A DNA stretch of 64,000 nucleotides, from assembly GCF_021295095.1 (NCBI RefSeq), contig NZ_JAJLQX010000012.1, positions 1-64,000 of the forward strand. The letters run 5' to 3'. Source of the stretch: Phocaeicola oris (GTDB lineage: Bacteria; Bacteroidota; Bacteroidia; Bacteroidales; Bacteroidaceae). Position 1 is the stretch's first letter, and every line of letters starts with the position of its first letter. The translations under genes were made by a program, and so were the position numbers. Shown one piece after another: positions 18,702 to 27,861 of this stretch. The notes beneath the pieces are model-generated. The model saw only the letters and a list, made by a program, of their open reading frames with translations. It was not told the origin of the DNA and made no database searches.

Positions 18702-20849
18702 ATGAAAAAAGCATTTTATTTATTCGCTCTGATGATAATGGTAACAACCGCAATGGCACAGAAGAAGAGTTTTACATTAGAAGATTTGATGCCGGGCGGG
18801 TATAACTACTTTAATACGCGACCGCAGAACAAATATGGTTTGACATGGTGGAACAATCAGGTAATGGATTGTGATGTAGATGGCATAAAAACCGTAAACA
18901 TGAAAGATGGAACAGAATCGACTGTTATCACACTGGAAGAGATCAATACCATTCTGAAAACTAAAGGTTTAAAAGAGACTCATCAACTGTATAACGCGTC
19001 ATTCCCATATAAAAAAAAGTTGATGCTGTTGAGAGACAAAACAATTCAAGTTCTGATTGACATAGAGAAGAAAGAAGTGGTCTGGACTCAACAAATTCCT
19101 GAAGGAGCAGAAAACTTAGATTGGGAAAAGAATACCAGAGCTTTAGCTTTTACCATAGGAAACAACTTGATAGTGACTACCGCTGACGGGTATCAACAAC
19201 AAGTTACCACTGAACCGGACGGAGTTGTATGCGGACAAAGCGTCCACCGTAATGAGTTTGGAATTAACAAAGGCACGTTCTGGAGTCCAAAAGGTAGATT
19301 CTTAGCATTTTATCGCATGGATCAATCGATGGTAACCGATTATCCACAAGTAAATACAACAACGCGAATCGCTACACCGGAACCGGATAAGTATCCTATG
19401 GCAGGTATGACAAGTCATAAAGTAACTATAGGAGTCTACTGCCCGTCAACAAAACAGACAATTTATCTACAAGCCGGAGATCCTACAGATCGTTATTTTA
19501 CGAATATTTCGTGGAGTCCTGATGATATGCATATTTATATTCAGGAATTAAACCGCGATCAGAACCACATGAAAATGGTTTGTTATAATGCTATCAGCGG
19601 TGAAAAGGAAAAAGTGCTGTTTGAAGAAACTCATCCGAAATATGTAGAGCCGTTACATCCTATTACATTCCTTCCTTGGAATCCAACAGAATTCATTTAT
19701 CAGAGCCAATGCGACGGATTCAATCATTTATATATCTATAATACCGAAGGAAAGTTGATTAAGCAGTTGACAAAAGGCGAATGGCTCGTTCAAAATCTGT
19801 TAGGCTTCAACGTCAAGACTCAAGAGGTCATTTATATGTCAACGGAAATTTCTCCGTTGCAGACCAATACTTATGCCATTAACGTAAACAATGGGAAAAA
19901 GCGATTGATTGGCACTGAAGAGGGCTTTCACAGAGTACAGCTCTCTCCGGATGCAAGTTATATAATAGACAACTGGGAATCGCATGCTGTTGCCCGTAAG
20001 ATTGATATTATCCCAACGTCCGGAAAGGGCAAGACTGTGAACATTCTAACAGCAACTAATCCGCAAGAGGAATATAACATGCCTGAAATTACAGTCGGTA
20101 CAATTAAAGCTGCCGATGGGAAAACAGACTTGTATTACCGACTGATAAAACCGGTCAACTTTGACTCTTCAAAGAAATATCCTGCAGTAATTTATGTATA
20201 CGGAGGACCACACGCGCAAATGATTAACGATGTGCGGAACTATGCAGCAGGCGGTTGGGACATATATATGGCTCAATTAGGTTACGTTATGTTAACCGTT
20301 GACAATCGTGGCAGCGAGAATAGAGGCCTGGAATTCGAAAATGTTACCTTCGGCCAATTAGGAACAGAAGAAATGAAAGACCAAATAAAAGGTGTAGAGC
20401 TTTTAAAATCTCTCTCCTATGTAGATCCTAACCGAATTGGTGTTCACGGATGGAGTTTCGGAGGATTCATGACAACCAACCTGATGTTGACTTACAATGA
20501 TATCTTTAAAGTAGGTGTAGCCGGAGGTCCGGTCATCGACTGGGCATATTACGAAGTAATGTACGGAGAACGTTATATGGATACTCCACAAACAAATCCG
20601 GAAAGGTACAAAAGCTCCAATCTTAAACTTCGTGCAAAGAATCTGAAAGGACGTTTGGAGATTATTATCGGAGCAAACGACAAGACGGTCGTTCCACAGC
20701 ATGCCATCACCTTTATACGTGCATGCATTGACTCGGAAACACAACCCGATTTCTTTATTTATCCGGGTGATGAACATAATATGTTCGGACGTGACAGAGT
20801 CCATCTGTACACCCGAATAACCCGTTATTTTGAAGAACATTTAAAATAA
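18702..20849 (+). CDS. S9 family dipeptidyl peptidase (DPP-IV type)
   Basis: The enzyme has 715 residues with a signal peptide ending TTAMAQ, so it is secreted to the periplasm or beyond. The N-terminal two thirds is the DPP-IV beta-propeller (SPKGRFLAFYRMDQS, ISWSPDDMHIYI). The C-terminal part is the alpha/beta hydrolase, with Ser585 in GWSFGG, Asp660 in GANDKTVVP and His692 in GDEHNMFG as the catalytic triad. It should remove X-Pro or X-Ala dipeptides from peptide N-termini. It lies between an rRNA methylase and purD with gaps of 5 and 7 bp, so it is cotranscribed with unrelated functions. Confidence 0.93.
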   Translation: MKKAFYLFALMIMVTTAMAQKKSFTLEDLMPGGYNYFNTRPQNKYGLTWWNNQVMDCDVDGIKTVNMKDGTESTVITLEEINTILKTKGLKETHQLYNASFPYKKKLMLLRDKTIQVLIDIEKKEVVWTQQIPEGAENLDWEKNTRALAFTIGNNLIVTTADGYQQQVTTEPDGVVCGQSVHRNEFGINKGTFWSPKGRFLAFYRMDQSMVTDYPQVNTTTRIATPEPDKYPMAGMTSHKVTIGVYCPSTKQTIYLQAGDPTDRYFTNISWSPDDMHIYIQELNRDQNHMKMVCYNAISGEKEKVLFEETHPKYVEPLHPITFLPWNPTEFIYQSQCDGFNHLYIYNTEGKLIKQLTKGEWLVQNLLGFNVKTQEVIYMSTEISPLQTNTYAINVNNGKKRLIGTEEGFHRVQLSPDASYIIDNWESHAVARKIDIIPTSGKGKTVNILTATNPQEEYNMPEITVGTIKAADGKTDLYYRLIKPVNFDSSKKYPAVIYVYGGPHAQMINDVRNYAAGGWDIYMAQLGYVMLTVDNRGSENRGLEFENVTFGQLGTEEMKDQIKGVELLKSLSYVDPNRIGVHGWSFGGFMTTNLMLTYNDIFKVGVAGGPVIDWAYYEVMYGERYMDTPQTNPERYKSSNLKLRAKNLKGRLEIIIGANDKTVVPQHAITFIRACIDSETQPDFFIYPGDEHNMFGRDRVHLYTRITRYFEEHLK

Positions 20850-20856
20850 ATGATAT

Positions 20857-22125
20857 ATGAAACTGTTACTGTTAGGTTCAGGCGGACGCGAACACGCATT
20901 GGCATGGAAAATAGCACAAAGTCCGAAGATTGAAACATTATATATCGCTCCGGGAAATGCAGGAACATCTTCAACCGGCATAAATGTTCCTATCCAAGCA
21001 GATGACTTCAATGGAATCAAAGCTTTTGTACTAAAAAACGAAATTGATATGGTAGTTGTCGGACCGGAAGTTCCCTTGGTAGAAGGTATCACTGACTACT
21101 TAAAAAACGATCCGCAACTGAAAGACGTTTCCGTAATTGGTCCTTCCAAACAAGGAGCTCAAATGGAAGGCAGTAAGGAATTCGCCAAACACTTCACGAA
21201 TCGCCATCATATCCCTACAGCTAAGTATCAGGCATTTAATAATCAGACATTAAAGGAAGGGCTGGCTTTCTTAGAAACACTCCAACCTCCTTATGTTTTA
21301 AAAGCTGATGGCTTGGCTGCCGGTAAAGGTGTATTGATTCTCCCTACCTTGGAAGAAGCAAAAAAAGAACTAAAAGAAATGCTGGGCGGTATGTTCGGTA
21401 ATGCGTCTTCAACAGTTGTTATAGAAGAATTCTTAAGCGGCATTGAGTGTTCTGTTTTTGTTCTTACCGATGGCAAACACTATAAAATCCTCCCTGAAGC
21501 GAAAGATTATAAACGTATTGGAGAACATGATACCGGACTGAATACCGGTGGTATGGGAAGTGTTTCCCCTGTTCCCTTCGCCGATAAAGACTGGATGAAA
21601 AAGGTTGAAGATCGTATTATCCGTCCAACTGTTGAAGGATTGACAGAGGAAGGTATCGATTATAAAGGATTTATCTTTTTCGGACTGATAAATGTAAAGG
21701 GAGAACCCATGGTGATAGAATATAATGTCCGTATGGGAGACCCCGAAACCGAAACTGTTATGCTACGCATTAAAAGCGATTTGGTTGATCTGCTTGAAGG
21801 CGTGGCAAAAGGGAATCTGGACACCAAAGAAATGGAGATTGATGATCGTTCGGCAGTATGTGTCATGTTGGTCTCCGGAGGCTATCCTCAACACTACGAT
21901 AAAGGATACGAAATAACAGGACTCGACAACATAAAAGAAAGTATCGTCTTCCATGCCGGAACAGCACTGAAAAACGGGAAAGTTGTTACAAGTGGAGGAC
22001 GAGTACTCGCAGTCAGCTCTTACGGAAAAAATAAAGAAGAGGCTTTAGCGCAATCTTTTGCCAGCGCAAAGAAAATAAACTTCGAAAAAAAATACTTCCG
22101 TTCTGACATTGGCGCTGACCTTTAA
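20857..22125 (+). CDS. purD: Phosphoribosylamine-glycine ligase
   Basis: PurD joins glycine to phosphoribosylamine using ATP, the second step of purine synthesis in the cytoplasm. The 422-residue length is normal. Visible are the N-terminal dinucleotide-like loop [26 protein letters not shown], the ATP-grasp motif [15 protein letters not shown], the TGGMGSVSP turn and [15 protein letters not shown], which carries metal-binding residues. All the key elements are intact. It starts 7 bp after the peptidase and precedes a membrane protein gene by 9 bp. Confidence 0.97.
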   Translation: MKLLLLGSGGREHALAWKIAQSPKIETLYIAPGNAGTSSTGINVPIQADDFNGIKAFVLKNEIDMVVVGPEVPLVEGITDYLKNDPQLKDVSVIGPSKQGAQMEGSKEFAKHFTNRHHIPTAKYQAFNNQTLKEGLAFLETLQPPYVLKADGLAAGKGVLILPTLEEAKKELKEMLGGMFGNASSTVVIEEFLSGIECSVFVLTDGKHYKILPEAKDYKRIGEHDTGLNTGGMGSVSPVPFADKDWMKKVEDRIIRPTVEGLTEEGIDYKGFIFFGLINVKGEPMVIEYNVRMGDPETETVMLRIKSDLVDLLEGVAKGNLDTKEMEIDDRSAVCVMLVSGGYPQHYDKGYEITGLDNIKESIVFHAGTALKNGKVVTSGGRVLAVSSYGKNKEEALAQSFASAKKINFEKKYFRSDIGADL

Positions 22126-22134
22126 ACAGAATAG

Positions 22135-23070
22135 ATGGCAACAGAAAGAAGATATCAACGAGAGATAACAACGGGAAGAGGGACCCTTCCCGTCACCATT
22201 CTCCTATGTCTCATTCTATGGAGTATCCATTTCAAATCTTTTTCTTATTTTGCCAGTTTTGCTATCTATGCATTGGTGGGTTATCTGTTAATAGAGTTGA
22301 ACACCACTTTCAGCATCATCCGCACACGGACCACTATGCCTGTTGCACTCTATTGGCTCATCATGGCCATTTGTTTATTCTTCCATCCTTTTAATTGGGT
22401 AAACATCACACCTCTGGCTTTTATTATAGCTATTTTCCAATTGTTCATTACCTATGAGCGAAAGAACAGTACCAAATTCATCTTTAATACATTCTTTATC
22501 ATCAGTGCTGGAAGCATTGCTTTTCCACCATTACTTTATCTTATCATCCCATTTTTTATAGGGATGAAGATGTTCCGTTCGCTCACGCGAAAAACATTCT
22601 TTGTCGCTATTCTCGGACTTCTTTTTCCATACTGGTTTCTCTTTTGTTATGCTTTCTTGACAGATCAATTGAATGTATTCAAAGCATCTATACATTCACT
22701 GTACAACTTCTCTCCTATTATATATAGCGGAATACATATCGAGATATTGGCAGCTGTTGGAATCATTACTTTCTTTTCATTAATCGGTACCATTCATTAT
22801 CTGATGGTATCTTATCAAGATAAGACACAGACCAGAATTTATTATTCATTCTTTATTCTGCTTGAAGTATGCATATACATTTTAGGAACCTTACAGCCTC
22901 AGCATTTATATCCGCTTTTGTTGATGCAAACTATCATTATGTCTATTCTGGTGAGCCACTTGATTGTTTTGTCTCGCACTCGCTTCTCATCCATTATGCT
23001 GATAGCTACCTTTATTATCTTAACCGTTTGGGCTTTATTTGAAATATGGATGCTGTCATTCAATTCTTAG
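22135..23070 (+). CDS. Conserved multi-pass membrane protein of unknown function
   Basis: The protein has 311 residues, with a basic N-terminus and about eight hydrophobic helices (LPVTILLCLILWSIHF, FASFAIYALVGYLLI, LIIPFFIGMKMF and others). I do not recognise a functional motif. It lies between purD and a YqaA/DedA-like gene, whose first 25 bp it overlaps, so the two membrane proteins are probably made together. Its function cannot be stated. Confidence 0.8.
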   Translation: MATERRYQREITTGRGTLPVTILLCLILWSIHFKSFSYFASFAIYALVGYLLIELNTTFSIIRTRTTMPVALYWLIMAICLFFHPFNWVNITPLAFIIAIFQLFITYERKNSTKFIFNTFFIISAGSIAFPPLLYLIIPFFIGMKMFRSLTRKTFFVAILGLLFPYWFLFCYAFLTDQLNVFKASIHSLYNFSPIIYSGIHIEILAAVGIITFFSLIGTIHYLMVSYQDKTQTRIYYSFFILLEVCIYILGTLQPQHLYPLLLMQTIIMSILVSHLIVLSRTRFSSIMLIATFIILTVWALFEIWMLSFNS

Positions 23071-23510
23071 AAAACTGGGGTATTCTGGGACTTTTCTTCA
23101 GTGCATTTATTGCCGGAAGCGTCATTCCATTCAGTTCCGAAGCTATACTTGTCGCTTGCATCGGACCACTGAAGCTTTCTCCTATGCTATGCCTGATAGC
23201 AGCTACCCTTGGAAATGTGGCAGGTGGCATGACATGCTATTGGATTGGTCATTTGGGAAAGATGGAATGGATAGAGAAATATCTCCATGTAAGCAAAGAA
23301 AAGTTAAATAAAGCAGAAAAATTCGTGCAAGGACGGGGAGCATGGATGGCATTCTTCGCTTTTATTCCTATCTTGGGAAGCGCCATAAGCATAGCGTTAG
23401 GATTAATGCGTGCGAATCCTTGGATTACTGTCTTAGCTATGGCTATCGGAAAAGTCATCCGGTATGCAATTATTATTATAGGTACCTTAGGTGCCATAAC
23501 TTTATTTTAG
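23046..23510 (+). CDS. YqaA-like small DedA/SNARE-associated membrane protein
   Basis: The protein has 154 residues and four to five helices. The VTT/DedA signature is visible in AGSVIPFSSEAILVACIG, TLGNVAGGMTCYWIGHLGK and FFAFIPILGSAISIALGLM. DedA relatives are thought to move lipid carriers or help membrane homeostasis, and the precise substrate of this subfamily is not known. The start overlaps the preceding membrane protein gene by 25 bp, and the zinc-binding lipoprotein gene starts 1 bp after its stop. Confidence 0.85.
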   Translation: MDAVIQFLENWGILGLFFSAFIAGSVIPFSSEAILVACIGPLKLSPMLCLIAATLGNVAGGMTCYWIGHLGKMEWIEKYLHVSKEKLNKAEKFVQGRGAWMAFFAFIPILGSAISIALGLMRANPWITVLAMAIGKVIRYAIIIIGTLGAITLF

Positions 23511-23511
23511 A

Positions 23512-24354
23512 ATGAGAAAAATTTTATGCTATATTTGTCTGATAATAGGCTTCTCTGCTTGCGGAAACAATCCAACAAACAAGGAACGAATTATTACAGT
23601 GACCATAGAACCGCTTCGCTACTTTACAGAAGCTATAGCAGGCGGCCAATATAAAATTGTCAGTATGGTTCCCGAAGGTACCAGCCCGGAAACCTACGAT
23701 CCTACTCCACAGCAACTCATTGATTTATCAAAAAGTGCTGCTTATTTTAAAATCGGATACATCGGCTTTGAGCAGCATTGGATGGATAGGTTAAAGGAAA
23801 ACAATCCACAACTAAACATTTTCGATACTTCTGAAGGAGTCCAGATAATGAAAAGCAATGATGAACATAGCATAGCAGGAGTAGAGCCACATATATGGAA
23901 CTCCACACAAAACGCAACGGTTATTGCTCAAAACATCTGCAAGGCTTTATGCAAACTCGATGCCAAACATACCGATGATTATACACACAGGCTCGACAGC
24001 TTGCAACATATCATCCATAAAACCGACAGCATAATAAAGACAGATTTACAACAAGCCGATACTGCTTTCATCATTTTTCATCCTGCACTCAGCTATTTTG
24101 CACGCGATTATGGATTAAAACAAATTTGTATGGAAGAAAACGGAAAGGAACCTTCTCCGGCTTCGCTTCAACAGATCATAAAAGAAGGTAAAGCAAATCG
24201 GGTACACACCATCTTCATCCAAAAAGAGTTTGATTCTCGAAATACCCAACTGATTGCCGATGAAATGGGATTAAAAGTGATTACGATTAATCCACTGAGC
24301 TATCATTGGCAAGAGGAAATGGTTCGAGTTGCGGATGCCTTAAAACAAAAATAA
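23512..24354 (+). CDS. znuA: Zinc/manganese ABC transporter substrate-binding lipoprotein
   Basis: The protein has 280 residues with a lipobox at IIGFSACG, so it is a membrane-tethered periplasmic metal-binding protein. Features of the ZnuA/cluster A-I family include ITVTIEPLRYFTEAIAGGQY, GTSPETYDPTPQQLIDL (His replaced by Thr-Tyr at the usual PHxYEP site), the ligand His in VEPHIWNST, a second His in FHPALSYFARDYGL, and a C-terminal acidic ligand region. The His-rich loop of enterobacterial ZnuA is missing. Zinc is more likely than manganese but unproven. The ATPase gene follows after 1 bp, and no permease gene is adjacent. Confidence 0.85.
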   Translation: MRKILCYICLIIGFSACGNNPTNKERIITVTIEPLRYFTEAIAGGQYKIVSMVPEGTSPETYDPTPQQLIDLSKSAAYFKIGYIGFEQHWMDRLKENNPQLNIFDTSEGVQIMKSNDEHSIAGVEPHIWNSTQNATVIAQNICKALCKLDAKHTDDYTHRLDSLQHIIHKTDSIIKTDLQQADTAFIIFHPALSYFARDYGLKQICMEENGKEPSPASLQQIIKEGKANRVHTIFIQKEFDSRNTQLIADEMGLKVITINPLSYHWQEEMVRVADALKQK

Positions 24355-24355
24355 C

Positions 24356-25015
24356 ATGGAGCCGATCATTGAAATAAAAGAGTTAACAGCCATTTACGGA
24401 GATAACGTCATCTTTACCAATGCAAACCTGACGGTCTATAATCGCGACTTCCTCGTCATTATAGGTCCTAATGGAGGTGGAAAAACTACCCTTATTCGTT
24501 ATATGTTAGGACTGAAAAAGCCTGCTGTCGGAACCATTACCTATTTTAAAGATGGTAAACAAATCAATAACTTGCCAATGGGATATCTTCCACAATATAA
24601 TACCATCGACAAAAAGTTCCCTATTTCTGTTGAAGAGGTGGTGCTCTCCGGACTGAACACACAGAAAAAACTATGGAAACGATTTACTACAAAACAATAT
24701 GAGCAAGTGAAAAGGGTAATCGAACGCATGGGACTGAATGGTTTGGAGAACAGAGCAATAGGAGAATTAAGCGGTGGGCAAATACAACGTGCTCTTTTAG
24801 GAAGAGCCATTGTTTCGAATCCGGATGTGGTGATTTTAGACGAGCCGAGTACCTATATGGATAGGGAGTTCCAATCGCAGCTCTATCAATTGCTGCAAAA
24901 GATTAATAAAGACTGTACCGTTATCCTCGTCAGCCATGATGTGAATAAGGCAATGCAACATGCCAATCGGGTGATTTACGTTAACCATACGGTGGAAGAA
25001 ACTACCGTTCTATAA
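24356..25015 (+). CDS. znuC: Zinc/metal ABC transporter ATP-binding protein
   Basis: The protein has 219 residues, a complete ABC ATPase: Walker A GPNGGGKTTL near residue 38, Q-loop LPQYNTIDKKFPISVEEVV, signature LSGGQIQRALLGRA, Walker B DVVILDEP and H-loop LVSHDVN. The Q-loop region is of the ZnuC/MntB metal type. It is the last gene of the run from 17113 or earlier. After the stop comes repeat copy D and then a fucosidase gene, so the permease (ZnuB) needed to complete the transporter must be elsewhere in the genome. Confidence 0.92.
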   Translation: MEPIIEIKELTAIYGDNVIFTNANLTVYNRDFLVIIGPNGGGKTTLIRYMLGLKKPAVGTITYFKDGKQINNLPMGYLPQYNTIDKKFPISVEEVVLSGLNTQKKLWKRFTTKQYEQVKRVIERMGLNGLENRAIGELSGGQIQRALLGRAIVSNPDVVILDEPSTYMDREFQSQLYQLLQKINKDCTVILVSHDVNKAMQHANRVIYVNHTVEETTVL

Positions 25016-25029
25016 CCTTATGTAAAGTC

Positions 25030-25215
25030 ATACGAACGTATACCCGAAATAATGCGTATGAGTTGCCGTATTCATCAGTATGAATTCTTCGTTTCACTTA
25101 GGTGATTCACTTGTTTCACTTAAGTGAAACGAACGAATGATACGCATGAGTTTTGCAGATGATACGTATGAACAAACAAATACTTCTGATAAATACGGGA
25201 ACTCATACATATCGC
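25030..25215 (-). repeat. Intergenic repeat family, copy D (hybrid ends)
   Basis: The array is 25091-25130 (40 bp = 18+1x22), with spacers ttag and ttaa. To its left is the reverse complement of the family's right flank (GCGTATGAGTTGCCGTATTC, then ATCAGTATGAATTCTTC). Well to its right, past GATACGCATGAG, is another right-flank text in forward orientation (AATACTTCTGATAAATACGG). Both sides therefore carry the same flank type. No full terminal inverted repeat is found. Confidence 0.7.
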
Positions 25216-25361
25216 TCTCCACGCCCCTATATACAAGAACAGTAACTTATTATGATTAGCTTTCAAAAAGCCATATAACAATCTAAAGAAATGTAATAAA
25301 AAACATTAATTTTATCTTACTTATAAATGTTATTATGCAATAACTTTTCATGCAATTTTCT

Positions 25362-25369
25362 TATCTTTG
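25362..25369 (+). promoter_or_regulatory. Bacteroides-type -7 box (TATCTTTG)
   Basis: It is an exact TAnnTTTG match 33 bp upstream of the fucosidase ATG. It probably drives the whole four-gene fucose unit to 29810, whose internal gaps are 1 to 11 bp. Confidence 0.6.
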
Positions 25370-25402
25370 TTAAATATAAAATAATCTTTTAAATCAATTT
25401 AT

Positions 25403-26923
25403 ATGAAAAGAAACATAATCTATATAGCTGCCACTATATCAATGCTCTTTTTCTTCTCCTTCACTTCTTTGCAAGCTCAAAATGAAGCATTGAAATACCA
25501 TAGAGGTAAATACAATTCGTCAGAGGAATCGCTCAAGCAATACAAAATTCCTGAATGGTTCCGTGATGCCAAATTTGGAATCTGGTCACACTGGGGGCCG
25601 CAAGCCGTCCCACGTGAAGGCGATTGGTACGCCAAAAATATGTATGTTGAAGGTTCAAGACAGAATAAGTATCATGTAGAGCATTACGGACATCCTTCAA
25701 AGTTTGGTTATAAGGATATCATTGACTTGTGGAAAGCAGAAAAATGGAATCCTGAAGAGTTGATAAAACTCTATAAGAGAGTGGGAGCCAAATATTTTGT
25801 TTCCATGGGTTCACACCATGATAATTTTTTCCTTTGGGATTCCAAACTAAACAAGTGGAACTCAGTAAATAAAGGTCCTCATAAAGACGTCGTAGGATTA
25901 TGGCAGCAAGCAGCCAAAAAAGAAAGGTTATATTTCGGCGTTTCAGAGCATATAGCAGCAAGTTATACGTGGTATCAGTCTGCCCATAGCGCAGATAAGG
26001 AAGGCACTATGGCCGGCGTTCCTTATGATGGAAATGATCCGGTTTATGCCGATTTATATCATGAGAAAGCCGATAAGAATGATACAGAATGGTATACCAC
26101 TAATCCGGCATGGCAACTCGACTGGTATAATAAGGTAAAGGAACTGGTTGACCAATATCACCCAGACTTGTTGTACTCCGATGGGAAAATACCATTCGAT
26201 TATGTAGGTCGCTGCCAATTAGCTAATTTATACAACAGCAATACTTCTGCTGATGGCGAAACTCAAACTGTTTATACTTGTAAGCACGATGCCCAAAGCA
26301 TGGGTGTACTCGATGTTGAAAGAGGCGCTGTTCAAGACATCAATCCGGATCCTTGGCAGACAGATACTTCTATTGGCGACTGGTACTATCAAAGAGGTCA
26401 ACGATACATGACATCTGATCAGGTTATTCAGATGCTTGTCGATGTAGTAAGCAAAAACGGAAACTTACTTCTGAACGTTGTTCAGACTCCTGAAGGAGAT
26501 TTAGAACAAGACGTATTGGATATTCTTGAAGGAATAGAAAAATGGATGAATGTAAATGGTGATGCTATTTACGGAAGCCGTCCTTGGAAGATTTACGGTG
26601 AAGGGCCGTCCATGGAGAATCAGGAAAAAGGCATATTCGGAGGTGTTAAAGACGTACGCCCATATAAGCCGGGCGACATACGCTTTACTACCAAAAACGG
26701 AAAGCTTTATATCTTCTTTATGGAGCATCCTACCGAAAGTATAAAGATTAAATCTCTCAGCAAGTCTTCTACCGATAAAACTACTTCTATTACTTCTATC
26801 AGCATGCTTGGCAGTAAGGAAAGAATCAAATGGACACAGAATGATGATTCATTGGTTATTAATGTACCATCTAAGTTGCCAACCTATGCAACAACAGTTT
26901 ACGAAGTTCAATTCAAGAAATAA
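25403..26923 (+). CDS. Alpha-L-fucosidase, glycoside hydrolase family 29
   Basis: The enzyme has 506 residues with a signal peptide (SFTSLQAQ), so it works outside the inner membrane. The GH29 fold is recognised by WFRDAKFGIWSHWGPQAVP, GAKYFVSMGSHHDNFFLWDS and VGLWQQAAKKERLYFGVSEH. The probable nucleophile is Asp260 in LLYSDG. The late segment VVSKNGNLLLNVVQTPEGDL is typical of the family. It releases terminal L-fucose from host-type glycans such as mucin or Lewis structures, though plant xyloglucan fucose is possible. The following three genes look able to oxidise that fucose. There is no SusCD pair next to it. Confidence 0.93.
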   Translation: MKRNIIYIAATISMLFFFSFTSLQAQNEALKYHRGKYNSSEESLKQYKIPEWFRDAKFGIWSHWGPQAVPREGDWYAKNMYVEGSRQNKYHVEHYGHPSKFGYKDIIDLWKAEKWNPEELIKLYKRVGAKYFVSMGSHHDNFFLWDSKLNKWNSVNKGPHKDVVGLWQQAAKKERLYFGVSEHIAASYTWYQSAHSADKEGTMAGVPYDGNDPVYADLYHEKADKNDTEWYTTNPAWQLDWYNKVKELVDQYHPDLLYSDGKIPFDYVGRCQLANLYNSNTSADGETQTVYTCKHDAQSMGVLDVERGAVQDINPDPWQTDTSIGDWYYQRGQRYMTSDQVIQMLVDVVSKNGNLLLNVVQTPEGDLEQDVLDILEGIEKWMNVNGDAIYGSRPWKIYGEGPSMENQEKGIFGGVKDVRPYKPGDIRFTTKNGKLYIFFMEHPTESIKIKSLSKSSTDKTTSITSISMLGSKERIKWTQNDDSLVINVPSKLPTYATTVYEVQFKK

Positions 26924-26924
26924 A

Positions 26925-27857
26925 ATGGAATACAGAACAATAGGAAAGACAGGAATGAACATCTCCTGTTTGAGCTTTGGAGCTTCCTCTTTAGGCGGTG
27001 TATTTCACGAGGTCGACGAGAAAAAAGGAATTAAAGCTGTCTTTACAGCTATTGAACATGGCATTAACTTCATTGATGTGTCCCCTTATTACGGATACTA
27101 TAAAGCTGAGACTGTTTTGGGGAAAGCATTAAAAGATATCCCGCGCAATGCATACTTCCTCTCTACTAAAGTAGGAAGATACGGTCAAAATGGGGTCAAC
27201 ACTTGGAATTATTCAGGAAAACGGGCTAAAGAAAGTGTTTACGAGAGTATGCAACGTCTGCATGTTGATTTCTTTGACATCATCAATGTCCATGACATAG
27301 AATTTGCTGATTTAAATCAAGTTGTTAATGAAACCCTTCCGGCTTTGGTTGAACTCAAAAAGGAAGGGGTCGTCAAACACGTTGGAATTACCGACCTTCA
27401 ATTGGAAAACTTAAAATGGGTAGTCGATCATGTCCCAACAGGTACTGTCGAAAGCATATTAAATTTTTGTCATTTCTGTCTCAATGATGATAAGCTAACT
27501 GACTTTCTTGATTATTTTGAATCAAAAGGAGTTGGAGTTATCAATGCATCTCCATTTGCCATGGGGCTGTTATCCATGCGTGGTGTTCCCGATTGGCATC
27601 CGGCACCAAAGGAATTGGTTGAAGCCTGTAAAAGAGTTGCTGATTTCTGCAATAAAAAAAGATATCCGATTGAAAAATTGGCTATTCAATATGCAGTGTC
27701 AAACCCTCGCGTCACTACTACACTCTTTAGCTCGGCCAATCCAGACAATGTCCTTCGTAATATTCAATATGTGGAAGAGCCCATCAATACCGACTTGGTG
27801 AATGAAGTACAAAAGATTATTGGCAACCAGATGAGAGTAAGTTGGAAAAATACATGA
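26925..27857 (+). CDS. Aldo/keto reductase, L-galactose/L-fucose dehydrogenase type
   Basis: The protein has about 310 residues. The ATG at 26925 lies 1 bp after the fucosidase stop and replaces an over-long frame. The AKR catalytic set is visible: Asp and Tyr in FIDVSPYYGYY, Lys in FLSTKVGRYG and His in INVHDIEF. The text INASPFAMGLLS followed by PDWHPAPKE closely resembles plant L-galactose dehydrogenase, as I recall that family. L-fucose is 6-deoxy-L-galactose, so oxidation of L-fucose at C1 to the fuconolactone fits both family and context. Cofactor preference is not evident. Confidence 0.85.
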   Translation: MEYRTIGKTGMNISCLSFGASSLGGVFHEVDEKKGIKAVFTAIEHGINFIDVSPYYGYYKAETVLGKALKDIPRNAYFLSTKVGRYGQNGVNTWNYSGKRAKESVYESMQRLHVDFFDIINVHDIEFADLNQVVNETLPALVELKKEGVVKHVGITDLQLENLKWVVDHVPTGTVESILNFCHFCLNDDKLTDFLDYFESKGVGVINASPFAMGLLSMRGVPDWHPAPKELVEACKRVADFCNKKRYPIEKLAIQYAVSNPRVTTTLFSSANPDNVLRNIQYVEEPINTDLVNEVQKIIGNQMRVSWKNT

Positions 27858-27861
27858 TAAT

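Larger units (their letters stand above)
25016..25402. other. Intergenic region with repeat copy D and fucosidase promoter
   Basis: The 387-bp gap holds repeat copy D at about 25030-25215 and then an AT-rich promoter region with a -7 box at 25362-25369. No gene is seen. Confidence 0.55.

Noticed and set aside
18202-18759. 185-residue minus-strand frame over the methyltransferase tail
   Set aside because: It is the complement of Lys/Arg/Glu-rich codons, which yields Phe/Ser/Leu-rich nonsense. The plus-strand gene and its S9 neighbour are clear.
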